This document shows, one piece after another, positions 7,007-14,114 of a stretch of 16,406 bases of DNA. The first letter of the stretch is position 1. Each line of letters begins with the position of its first letter. A program made the translations under genes and the position numbers. Under the pieces are notes generated by a model. It saw nothing but the letters and a program-made list of their open reading frames with translations, was not told the DNA's origin and ran no database searches. The stretch is from an uncultured Acetatifactor sp. GTDB lineage: Bacteria > Bacillota > Clostridia > Lachnospirales > Lachnospiraceae. The stretch spans positions 1-16,406 of the forward strand of contig CAJTKW010000085.1 in the NCBI GenBank assembly GCA_910577035.1, read 5' to 3'.

Positions 7007-8797
7007 ATGAATTGGTTTCTGAAGCAGAAAAGAGCGGAATTTTTTGCCAAAAAGCTGAGCGGAATAAACGAGCCGGACACTGCAGGGGAGCAGGGGACAG
7101 ATGAGAACAAGGGGCAGGAGGCCGGGCCGGTGAGGGACGACAGGGAACAGGCCAGGGAGGTCGTGATGATCCGCTGTCCCAAGTGCGGAAAGAGTGTGGA
7201 CAGGGCACGGGTGGTAAAGAGAAAGTATATCTGCTATGAGTGCGGCGGTTATTTCAGGGTCAAGGTGCATAACCGGATCCGTATGGTTGCCGATCCCCAT
7301 ACCTTTGAACCCTGGTTTACGGATCTTCCGGTGCGCAACCCTCTGGCTTATGAGGGCTATGAAGAGAAGCTGGCGGAGGCAAGGGAGAAAACCGGACTGG
7401 ACGAGGCCGTGACGGTGGGCCGCTGTAAGGTTTTCGGGGAAGATATTATGCTGGGAATCTGCGATGCCAGGTTCCTTATGGCGAGCATGGGACATGTGGT
7501 GGGGGAAAAGATTACCGCCGCCATTGAGAGGGCGGCCCAGGAGAAGCTGCCGGTGTTCCTGTTCTGCTGTTCCGGCGGAGCCCGGATGCAGGAAGGTATT
7601 ATCTCGCTGATGCAGATGGAAAAGACTGCCGCCGCCATCAGAAAGCTGGGCGAGGCCGGGCTTTTATACTGCACCGTGCTGACGGATCCTACCACCGGGG
7701 GAGTGACGGCAAGCTTTGCCATGCTGGGAGACGTGATTATGGCGGAGCCGGGAGCCCTGATCGGTTTTGCCGGGCCAAGGGTAATCAAGCAGACCATCGG
7801 CCAGGAGCTGCCGGAGGGCTTCCAGACGGCGGAATTTCTGGAGAAGCATGGAATTATTGACGGGATTGTAAAGCGTGAGAATCTGAAGAAGACGATTTAC
7901 TTCCTGGTCAAGGCGCACCAGTGCAGGGAAGGGGAATTTGCGCATTTTACCACGGGAAAGGAATCCCGATTTGTCTTGAGCGAGATTCTGAAGGAGCAGG
8001 AATGGAAGGTGCGTCCCACGGGAGCCTGGGAAAAGGTAAAGGCGGCGCGGAACGTGGAGCGGCCTCAGTCCCTTGACTATATGGAGCATATATTCGATTA
8101 CTTTGTGGAAGCTCACGGCGACAGGCTTTTTGGGGATGATCCGGCGATCATCGGCGGAATCGGATTCCTGGACGGCCAGCCCGTGACGGTTATTGCCGGA
8201 TATAAAGGGAAGAATATAAAGGAGTGCCAGGAGCGGAATTTCGGTATGCCCATGCCGGAGGGCTATCGGAAAGCGCTGCGGCTGATGAAGCAGGCGGAGA
8301 AATTTCATCGTCCTGTTGTCAGCTTTATCAATACTTCCGGAGCTTTCTGCGGGATCGAGGCGGAGGAGAGAGGGCAGGGTGAGGCGATTGCCAGGAATCT
8401 TTGCGAAATGTCCGGGCTGAAGGTGCCGGTGCTGTGCATTTTCATCGGAGAAGGGGGCAGCGGCGGAGCGTTGGCCACGGCGGTGGGCAATGAGGTCTGG
8501 ATGCTGGAGAATGCTACTTACTCCATTCTCTCACCGGAGGGGTTTGCGTCCATTCTCTGGAAGGACTCTTCCAAGGCGAAGGAGGCCAGTGAGGTGATGC
8601 ACATCACGGCCCAGGATTTGAAGAACCTGCATGTGGCGGAGAAGATTATTCCGGAATTCGGCGGCGCAGGGGAGAATACCGTGGAGGCCATTGCCGGGTA
8701 TATCAAGGAGCAGATGAAAGAATTTTTGAAGCGTTATCAGGGGATGGACGGTGATGCCATCGCAGTAGAACGGTATGAACGCTTCCGGAAATTTTAG
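7007..8797 (+). CDS. accDA: Fused acetyl-CoA carboxylase carboxyltransferase, beta and alpha subunits (596 aa)
   Basis: This protein transfers carboxyl from carboxybiotin to acetyl-CoA, making malonyl-CoA. Residues about 55-310 are the AccD half: a four-Cys zinc ribbon (Cys57, Cys60, Cys76, Cys79, spacing as in AccD) and a crotonase-like core with CCSGGARMQEG and DPTTGGVTASFAM. Residues about 325-596 are the AccA half: PQSLDYMEHIFDYFVEAHGDR, ERNFGMPMPEGYRKALRLM, IGEGGSGGALA and YSILSPEGFASILWKD. The usual DTPGAY reads NTSGAF here. Separate AccD and AccA chains are joined without a stop and with a short linker; such fusions are known in some Clostridia. ATG 7007 has AAGGAGG 7 nt upstream. The first 53 residues are poorly conserved and polar, and a second start lies at 7166. 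The partners AccB and AccC are not nearby. Confidence 0.93.
   Translation: MNWFLKQKRAEFFAKKLSGINEPDTAGEQGTDENKGQEAGPVRDDREQAREVVMIRCPKCGKSVDRARVVKRKYICYECGGYFRVKVHNRIRMVADPHTFEPWFTDLPVRNPLAYEGYEEKLAEAREKTGLDEAVTVGRCKVFGEDIMLGICDARFLMASMGHVVGEKITAAIERAAQEKLPVFLFCCSGGARMQEGIISLMQMEKTAAAIRKLGEAGLLYCTVLTDPTTGGVTASFAMLGDVIMAEPGALIGFAGPRVIKQTIGQELPEGFQTAEFLEKHGIIDGIVKRENLKKTIYFLVKAHQCREGEFAHFTTGKESRFVLSEILKEQEWKVRPTGAWEKVKAARNVERPQSLDYMEHIFDYFVEAHGDRLFGDDPAIIGGIGFLDGQPVTVIAGYKGKNIKECQERNFGMPMPEGYRKALRLMKQAEKFHRPVVSFINTSGAFCGIEAEERGQGEAIARNLCEMSGLKVPVLCIFIGEGGSGGALATAVGNEVWMLENATYSILSPEGFASILWKDSSKAKEASEVMHITAQDLKNLHVAEKIIPEFGGAGENTVEAIAGYIKEQMKEFLKRYQGMDGDAIAVERYERFRKF
7154..7168 (+). promoter_or_regulatory. 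Strong internal ribosome site and ATG inside accDA
   Basis: AGGGAGGT (7154-7161) lies 4 nt before an in-frame ATG at 7166, just ahead of the zinc ribbon (MIRCPKCGK). Initiation here would yield a 543-residue protein that keeps all conserved residues and drops the polar 53-residue leader. The upstream start at 7007 has an equally good site, so both forms may be made, or 7166 may be the true start. Confidence 0.4.
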
Positions 8798-8828
8798 ATA
8801 ACATATTTATTACAGAAGGAACACGGCT

Positions 8829-9794
8829 ATGTCGATTAAGATAATTGGAACAGGGAGTGCGCTCCCGGAAAAAAGTGTGGCAAACGAAGACCTGGAAAAG
8901 CTGGTTGATACTTCGGACCAGTGGATACGGGAACGAACCGGCATCGGCAGCAGACACATATCTACCGGGGAAACGGTGACGCAGCTTTCGGCGGCAGCGT
9001 GTGAGAAGGCACTGGCGGATGCGGGAAGGAATGCAGAGGAGGTGGAGCTGCTTCTGGTGGCCACCTGTTCCCCGGAGACAGGTATTCCCTGTGTGGCCTG
9101 CCAGGTACAGGCAGCCGTGGGGGCAGTACACGCCGTGGCATTTGATTTGAATGCCGCCTGCTCGGGCTTCCTGTTTGCACTGCATACCGCATGGGCCTAT
9201 ATGGAGGCAGGGATCTGCAGGAATGCCCTGATTGTGGGAGCGGAGGTGCTTTCCAAGCTGGTGGACTGGACCGACAGGAGTACCTGCATCCTTTTCGGCG
9301 ACGGTGCAGGAGCGGTGTTTGCCGAATACAGGGGGGAGCCGGATATTTTCCGGTTTGTACAACACGCCGACGGCAGTAAGGGCGGAGCGTTAAGGTGTGA
9401 CAGCCGCCAATTGAAGAACCCCTATACGGAAGCCGCCTTAGAAGCCCCCTGGGTGCAGATGGACGGCAGAGATATTTTCGCCTTTGCGGTACGGCGTGTG
9501 CCGGAGAGCATTGGAGAGGTGCTGGAGAAGGCGGGAATCACGGCTGACGAGGTGGATCTGTTCGTACTGCATCAGGCCAACTACCGGATTATAGAGGGGA
9601 TTGCAAAGCGCCTGGGACAGGACATGGAGAAATTTCCGGTGAACCTGGACCGGGTGGGAAACATGTCTTCCGCCGCGATTCCGGTGCTTCTGGACGAGCT
9701 TAACCGAAGCAGCAGGATCAGACGGGGGATGAAGATTGTGCTCTCCGGCTTTGGCGCGGGGCTGACCTGGGGTGCCTGTGTGATGCAATGGTGA
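8829..9794 (+). CDS. fabH: 3-oxoacyl-ACP synthase III (321 aa)
   Basis: FabH starts fatty-acid synthesis by condensing acetyl-CoA or another short acyl-CoA with malonyl-ACP; its primer choice sets straight or branched chains. The Cys-His-Asn triad is Cys111 in LNAACSGF, His248 in VLHQANYRII and Asn278 in GNMSSAA. The last motif is commonly GNTSAAS, so this is a small variation. The N-terminal DTSDQWIRERTGI is a FabH hallmark. ATG 8829 is preceded by AAGGA (8816-8820), 8 nt away. It is 31 nt after accDA. In many Firmicute clusters fabH comes before acpP; here it follows the carboxylase. Primer specificity cannot be read from the sequence with confidence. Confidence 0.96.
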   Translation: MSIKIIGTGSALPEKSVANEDLEKLVDTSDQWIRERTGIGSRHISTGETVTQLSAAACEKALADAGRNAEEVELLLVATCSPETGIPCVACQVQAAVGAVHAVAFDLNAACSGFLFALHTAWAYMEAGICRNALIVGAEVLSKLVDWTDRSTCILFGDGAGAVFAEYRGEPDIFRFVQHADGSKGGALRCDSRQLKNPYTEAALEAPWVQMDGRDIFAFAVRRVPESIGEVLEKAGITADEVDLFVLHQANYRIIEGIAKRLGQDMEKFPVNLDRVGNMSSAAIPVLLDELNRSSRIRRGMKIVLSGFGAGLTWGACVMQW

Positions 9795-9835
9795 GTTTAT
9801 GGTATATGGTGAGATCAGAAAGGTGAGGTCATGAA

Positions 9836-10279
9836 ATGATGCGGACGAAAAAGAGGTCTATGAGTGAATTGCTGGCAGGGCTCTTTAACCATGTGATGGA
9901 CATGGAGGCGAAAGCAGTCATTACGGAGGAATTCAATGACATCACCAATAATGACATGCACATTATAGAGGCAATCGGTGTGAGCGAGCCCCGGAATATG
10001 TCGGCCATTGCCCATAAGCTTTCCGTTACGGTGAGCACGCTGACCACCAATATGAACGGACTGGAAAAGAAGGGATATATCGTCAGAGAGCGAAGCCGGG
10101 AGGACAAGCGGGTGGTATATGTGCTTTTGACGGATAAGGGGAAGAGGGCTTTTTACCATCACAGGGATTTCCATAAGAAAATGATAAAGGCGATTGTGAA
10201 GGAGCTGAGCGAGGAAGAGACGGAAATTCTCTACCGCTGCCTGTCAAATCTTACAAGCTTTCTGGAGTCAGGGGATTAG
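9836..10279 (+). CDS. fabT: MarR-family repressor, FabT-like (147 aa)
   Basis: This is a winged helix-turn-helix regulator of the MarR family. The recognition region is about residues 53-79 (SAIAHKLSVTVSTLTTNMNG), and the wing is 80-99, with the family signature R-S-x-E-D-K-R. Helices at both ends would form the dimer. In streptococci and relatives, FabT binds a TTTGA-N3-TC(A)AA box in fab promoters and is activated by long-chain acyl-ACP; I infer the same role here. Support comes from its place between fabH and cls in the operon and from matching boxes at 2252-2300. ATG 9836 follows AAAGGTGAGG (9819-9828); ATG 9839 is an alternative. The known fabT usually lies at the front of the cluster, whereas here it is near the end, 41 nt after fabH. 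MarR membership is sure; the FabT name is likely. Confidence 0.85.
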   Translation: MMRTKKRSMSELLAGLFNHVMDMEAKAVITEEFNDITNNDMHIIEAIGVSEPRNMSAIAHKLSVTVSTLTTNMNGLEKKGYIVRERSREDKRVVYVLLTDKGKRAFYHHRDFHKKMIKAIVKELSEEETEILYRCLSNLTSFLESGD

Positions 10280-10301
10280 GCCAGGGTATGGAGGGTGAAC
10301 T

Positions 10302-11858
10302 ATGAGTACCGGTAACGGAAAGAAGAAAATGGGAAATATTAAAACCATTATATACGGGAGGACGGCAATACTGATCCTTGGCTTTGGGCTGCAGCTTGGC
10401 CTGCTGGCGCTGGGATACTTCCGGCTGAGAAATTACAGTGTGCTGTTTTACGGTATGTTTCTGGCCATCAGTACCATTGCGGTTTTGCATATTTACAATT
10501 CCAGGGGAATTCCGGACATGAAGCTGTCGTGGATGTTCGCTATTTCTCTTTTTCCCATTTTCGGGGCAATCCTTTATGTGGTCATGGTCGCCCAGCCGGG
10601 CACGAAGGTTATGTACAGTAAGCTGAAGGAGCTGAAAAAGCAGACAGAGAAGTACGTGACGGCAGACCGGGACACCCTGGAACGGCTCTCCGCGGAAAGC
10701 TCCCATATGAGCAGCCTTGCCCACTATCTGTATAAATATGACGCAAGCCCTGTCTATGATAAAACCCAGGTGAAATATTTCCCCCTGGGAGACGAGCAGT
10801 TTCCGGCCATTGTGGAGGAGATGAAAAAGGCGGAAAAGTTCCTCTTTGTGGAATTTTTCATTGTCAGTGAAGGATATATGTGGGATACGATCCATGCTAT
10901 TCTGAAGGAGAAAGCGCAGCAGGGAGTTGAGGTCAGGTTTATGTATGACGGCACGGATGTGCTGTTTAACCTGCCAAGCTATTATCCCAGAGTCTTGGAG
11001 GAGGAAGGGATCCGGTGTAAAATGTTTGCGCCCATAAAGCCGATTTTCTCTCCTCATTATAATAATCGGGACCACCGGAAGATTCTGGTGGTGGACGGGA
11101 AAGTGGCCTTTACCGGGGGAATTAATCTGGCGGACGAGTATATCAACAGAAAGCCGCGCTTCGGCCACTGGAAGGACGGCGGCATAATGGTGAAGGGAAA
11201 CGCGGTGGAGCGTTTCACTTATATGTTTCTGGAGATGTGGAACGAATCCGAAAGGCAGCCGGATGCCTTTGACCGATATGCCTGTCCTGAGGGGAGCTCC
11301 ATGCCTTCCGACGGATATGCCATCCCGTACAGCGTCTGCCCCCTGGGGCCGGAGCGTGTGGGGGAGCAGGTTTATCTGGATATTATCAATACGGCCCACA
11401 CCTATGTGCACATTATGACACCATACCTGATTCCGAACCACGAAATGCTGATGGCGTTGATTTACGCGGCCAAGAGAGGGGTGGAGGTCATTATTGTCAT
11501 GCCCCATATCCCGGATAAGAAATATGCGTTTCTGCTGGCAAAGACTTATTATGACGAGCTGCTGGAAGCAGGAGTGCGTATCTGCGAATACGAGCCCGGC
11601 TTTGTCCATGCAAAGCTGTTTGTGGCGGACGGCGAAAAGGCGGTGGTAGGCACGGTAAATCTGGATTACCGCAGTCTGTACCACCATTTTGAATGCGGGA
11701 TTGTTCTTTACCGGAATTCGCAGATTTCCAGGATCGAAGAGGACGTGCAGGAGACTCTTTTAAAATGTATCGAGCAGACCAGGGAGGATGTGAAGAAGCA
11801 GAAGCTCTGGGAGAAGGCCTTTGGCTGGATCATGAGAATTCTGGCGCCGTTGATGTAA
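10302..11858 (+). CDS. cls: Cardiolipin synthase (518 aa)
   Basis: The enzyme is membrane-bound, of the phospholipase D superfamily, and joins two phosphatidylglycerols into cardiolipin plus glycerol. Two HKD motifs are intact: His258-Lys260-Asp265 in DHRKILVVDG and His436-Lys438-Asp443 in FVHAKLFVADG. Three hydrophobic segments (about 21-40, 44-64 and 76-96) precede the catalytic domain, one more than the usual two-helix Cls N-terminus. GGAGGGTGA (10290-10298) precedes ATG 10302. It is 22 nt after fabT with no terminator or promoter seen between them, so it is probably cotranscribed with the fab genes. This would place a phospholipid end-product enzyme under the same control as its acyl supply. 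Other PLD-type phosphatidyl transfer is possible but less likely. No hairpin terminator is visible in the 78 nt after it. Confidence 0.92.
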   Translation: MSTGNGKKKMGNIKTIIYGRTAILILGFGLQLGLLALGYFRLRNYSVLFYGMFLAISTIAVLHIYNSRGIPDMKLSWMFAISLFPIFGAILYVVMVAQPGTKVMYSKLKELKKQTEKYVTADRDTLERLSAESSHMSSLAHYLYKYDASPVYDKTQVKYFPLGDEQFPAIVEEMKKAEKFLFVEFFIVSEGYMWDTIHAILKEKAQQGVEVRFMYDGTDVLFNLPSYYPRVLEEEGIRCKMFAPIKPIFSPHYNNRDHRKILVVDGKVAFTGGINLADEYINRKPRFGHWKDGGIMVKGNAVERFTYMFLEMWNESERQPDAFDRYACPEGSSMPSDGYAIPYSVCPLGPERVGEQVYLDIINTAHTYVHIMTPYLIPNHEMLMALIYAAKRGVEVIIVMPHIPDKKYAFLLAKTYYDELLEAGVRICEYEPGFVHAKLFVADGEKAVVGTVNLDYRSLYHHFECGIVLYRNSQISRIEEDVQETLLKCIEQTREDVKKQKLWEKAFGWIMRILAPLM

Positions 11859-11875
11859 TGTAATGAAAACAGATA

Positions 11876-11903
11876 GGAAACTTTCAGGCGCGGATGCCGT
11901 CTA
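11876..11903 (+). promoter_or_regulatory. Predicted ECF-type (autoregulatory) promoter of the sigma factor gene
   Basis: GGAAAC (11876-11881) and CGTCTA (11898-11903) form the two parts of a typical ECF promoter: a GAAAC -35 motif and a CGTC -10 motif, with 16 bp between GAAAC and CGTC. This closely resembles Bacillus sigma-W/M type sites (TGAAAC...CGTA/C). The predicted start near 11909 leaves about 28 nt to the TTG start codon. Autoregulation of ECF operons is the rule in the family, and the position supports it. Confidence 0.65.
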
Positions 11904-11936
11904 TAAGGATGACAAGGGTGACGGGGAGGAGAAGTT

Positions 11937-12497
11937 TTGAAGGACGCGGAGATTTTGGACCTGTATTGGGCGCGGGACGAACGTGCCATTGCGGAAACCC
12001 AGAGTGCATACGGAAATTACTGCTACAGCATTGCCTGGCATATTCTGTATGACAAAGAGGATTCCGATGAATGTGTCAACGATACCTGGTTCCGGGCGTG
12101 GAAGGCCATTCCTCCGGGGAGGCCGGGGAAATTTTCGCTGTTTCTGGGCACGATTACAAGGAATCTCTCTCTGGACAGATGGAAGGAGAGGCGGACTATG
12201 AAGCGCGGAGGCGGAGAAATGACGGTGGCATTGGACGAACTGGCGGAATGTGTGCCGGACGTGCACAGTACCGAGGACGCGGTGGCGGCCGCAGAGCTGG
12301 AGCGATTGCTGGATGCGTTCCTTCATACTCTTTCCGAAAAGGACTGCAATGTGTTTCTGAGACGATACTGGTACGTGGAGGAATACGGCGAGATTGCAAG
12401 GCGGTATGGCATGAATCTGAACACGGTAAAGACCAGTCTTTTCCGCACCCGGAACAAGTTGAAAGATTATCTGGAAAGAGAGGGGATCGTGCTTTGA
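11937..12497 (+). CDS. ECF-type RNA polymerase sigma factor (186 aa)
   Basis: This is a short sigma-70 protein with only regions 2 and 4, as in the extracytoplasmic function group. Region 2 covers about 13-87, including the -10 recognition helix DSDECVNDTWFRAWKAIPP and the following TITRNLSLDRWKERR. Region 4 covers about 126-182 and ends in the helix-turn-helix EIARRYGMNLNTVKTSLFRTRNKLKDYL. A 35-residue linker joins them. No ATG suits the frame; TTG 11937 is chosen because GGGGAGGAGA (11923-11932) lies just upstream, with 7 nt between GGAGG and TTG. It ends in a 4-nt overlap with the downstream membrane protein, its probable anti-sigma factor. The signal it responds to is unknown; envelope or lipid stress would fit the neighbours. 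Confidence 0.92.
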   Translation: MKDAEILDLYWARDERAIAETQSAYGNYCYSIAWHILYDKEDSDECVNDTWFRAWKAIPPGRPGKFSLFLGTITRNLSLDRWKERRTMKRGGGEMTVALDELAECVPDVHSTEDAVAAAELERLLDAFLHTLSEKDCNVFLRRYWYVEEYGEIARRYGMNLNTVKTSLFRTRNKLKDYLEREGIVL

Positions 12498-13414
12498 GTA
12501 CGGAGAAAGAGCTGGGGGCTATCAGGGTAATGGAAGCGCTGTCCGCCGTGGACGGGGAGCTTTTGGAGCGCAGCGAAAAAGCTGGCGCGGCTGTTTCGGG
12601 AGAAAACAAAAAAGCCGTACCGAAAGGAAACAGGAGGCGTGGGTATGTCTACCGGTATGCCATGGCCTGTGCCGCGTGCCTGTGCCTGATCGTTGCGGGA
12701 ACGGTATATTACACGCTCAGTCATGTTCGTCCGGGATCTACCGGGAATGGCGGGGCAGGAAAGAAAGCTGCGGAGAATGAATTCTGTGCGGCGGAAGATA
12801 TGCCCCAGGCAGCGGAGGCGGAAGGCGGCGAAAGTGACGGACAAACAGCAGGGGGATACGGGGATCTGCAGTTTTCCGGGCATGAGCCGGAGTGGCTGGA
12901 TATAAGCAGGCTTGCAGTGCTGCCGGAAACATACGGAATTGGGGAAGGAAAGAGCGGTACGGAGAACGTTCCGGCGGAGAAGGCTTCGGACGAATTGCAG
13001 AAAGAGCAGGCGGAGAATCTGCAGGAAATCCGGGAAGTTGAAAGGCAGCAGGATTCCGGAGTATCGCGGGATCCCGGAGCGGATGCCGTTGTGCCGGCGG
13101 GATACATTCTGGAGAAGACAGAGCCGGGAAGAGAGGAGCCGGGGGGACAGGAAAGCTGTCTGTATAAATGGACTGACGGAGACCTTGTCCTGTGGCTTAA
13201 GATTACCTGGACAGAGCTGACGGCCGACATGCGGTTTGAGGCAGATCCTCCTGTGTGCACGGTGAGGCAGGAATGGGCGGAGATGCTTCCGGATGCCGGG
13301 GAGAACGGAATCGTGCGCTTTGCGCTGTTATATGAAAACGGTATGCTGGCAGAATACTGCGGTGTCCTGGAAAAGGACGAAACGGTCAGGCTGCTGGAGT
13401 CCCTTGTCCCATAG
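12494..13414 (+). CDS. Probable membrane anti-sigma factor, single-pass, with extracellular domain (306 aa)
   Basis: TTG 12494 overlaps the sigma stop by 4 nt (TTGA), with GAGGGGA about 8 nt upstream; an in-frame ATG at 12530 is possible. The layout is a cytoplasmic part of about 50 residues, ending in basic residues (KKAVPKGNRRRG); one membrane helix at about 54-75 containing three Cys; an acidic, Glu/Gly/Ala-rich extracellular stretch (about 82-205); and a C-terminal domain (about 215-306) with Y-I-L-E-K and LYKWTDGDLVLWLKITWTELTADMRF. The order and coupling with an ECF sigma gene are the hallmark of an anti-sigma factor. The N-terminus shows no clear zinc-finger (ZAS) motif. The extracellular domain recalls sensor domains next to ECF factors in Lachnospiraceae, but I cannot name a family. 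Function is therefore by context. It ends 4 nt from the convergent response-regulator gene. Confidence 0.75.
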   Translation: MSTEKELGAIRVMEALSAVDGELLERSEKAGAAVSGENKKAVPKGNRRRGYVYRYAMACAACLCLIVAGTVYYTLSHVRPGSTGNGGAGKKAAENEFCAAEDMPQAAEAEGGESDGQTAGGYGDLQFSGHEPEWLDISRLAVLPETYGIGEGKSGTENVPAEKASDELQKEQAENLQEIREVERQQDSGVSRDPGADAVVPAGYILEKTEPGREEPGGQESCLYKWTDGDLVLWLKITWTELTADMRFEADPPVCTVRQEWAEMLPDAGENGIVRFALLYENGMLAEYCGVLEKDETVRLLESLVP

Positions 13415-13418
13415 GGGT

Positions 13419-14114
13419 TCAGCGGCCCTCGGTTTCACGCATGCGGTAACCGATGCCGACTTCCGTAAAGACATACTGAGGCCTGGCCGGATTCTTTTCA
13501 ATCTTGCGGCGGATATTTGCCATATTGACACGCAGAATCTGATTGTTGTCATCCGTGTAGGGTCCCCAGATGGTGTTCATCATATAGCTGTAGGTCAGGA
13601 CACAGCCGGAACGCTCCGCCAGGAGTGCAAGCAGCCGGTATTCTACATGAGTCAGGTGAATGAGTTCGCCGTCCAGGGAGACGGTTCTGCTCACCAGGTT
13701 AATACGCAGCCCCAGAGCCTGATAGAATCTGTCCGGTGTACAGGTACGGGTGTGGCGAAGGCAGGCACGGATACGGGCCATCAGCTCAGCGGGACTGAAG
13801 GGCTTGGTGATGTAGTCGTCGGCACCGAGATCCAGTGCCTGAACCTTGTCGCTGTCCGTCTCACGGGCGGAAATGACGATCACGGGACGGTCGCTCCAAC
13901 GCCGGAGGATTCTTAATACTTCACAGCCATCCAGATCGGGAAGTCCCAGGTCCAGCAGAATGATTTCAGGGTAGTTTGCGGCGGCAAGGCTTAACCCTTC
14001 TCTGGCGGAATGGGCGGAAGTGACCTGATAGCCGTTTTTGGACAGGGCAGCCGTAACAAAGGAACAGGTATTTATATCGTCTTCTATAAAAAGAATGTTG
14101 ATTTTAAGGTTCAT
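13419..14114 (-). CDS. KdpE-like response regulator, OmpR/PhoB family (231 aa)
   Basis: The receiver domain spans 1-121, with the acidic pair around Glu11-Asp12, phosphoacceptor Asp55 in LLDLGLPDLDG, Ser82 and Lys104 in ITKPFSPAEL. The winged-helix DNA-binding domain spans about 130-228, with LTHVEYRLLALLAE and the C-terminal VNMANIRRKIEKNP and GIGYRM. The wing and receiver resemble KdpE closely. I placed the start at the minus-strand ATG at 14114, which gives MNLKINILFIEDD; the frame extends further upstream only through the kinase gene. The start overlaps the kinase stop by 11 nt, so the two are coupled. No kdpFABC potassium pump genes lie in the window, so potassium control is not established and another target set is possible. 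Confidence 0.9.
   Translation of the reverse strand: MNLKINILFIEDDINTCSFVTAALSKNGYQVTSAHSAREGLSLAAANYPEIILLDLGLPDLDGCEVLRILRRWSDRPVIVISARETDSDKVQALDLGADDYITKPFSPAELMARIRACLRHTRTCTPDRFYQALGLRINLVSRTVSLDGELIHLTHVEYRLLALLAERSGCVLTYSYMMNTIWGPYTDDNNQILRVNMANIRRKIEKNPARPQYVFTEVGIGYRMRETEGR

Noticed and set aside
4601..7495. A 964-codon open frame on the minus strand opposite fabG, fabF, fabZ and accDA
   Set aside because: It is antisense to four genes with intact catalytic motifs, has no recognisable domain and a composition rich in His, Pro, Arg and Leu, as expected from GC-biased third positions read backwards.
8798..8828. The fabH upstream gap and the gap before fabT (9795-9835) were inspected for FabT boxes or promoters
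   Set aside because: No TTTGA-type dyad or well-spaced -35/-10 pair was seen in either, so fabH and fabT are taken as part of the main operon.
10251..11687. A 478-codon open frame on the minus strand opposite cls
   Set aside because: It is the shadow of the cardiolipin synthase gene; no family motifs, and cls has both HKD motifs on the plus strand.
12071..12493. Upstream extension of the anti-sigma-like frame into the sigma gene
   Set aside because: The sigma factor occupies this stretch with clear region 2 and region 4; the coupled TTG at 12494 is the better start.
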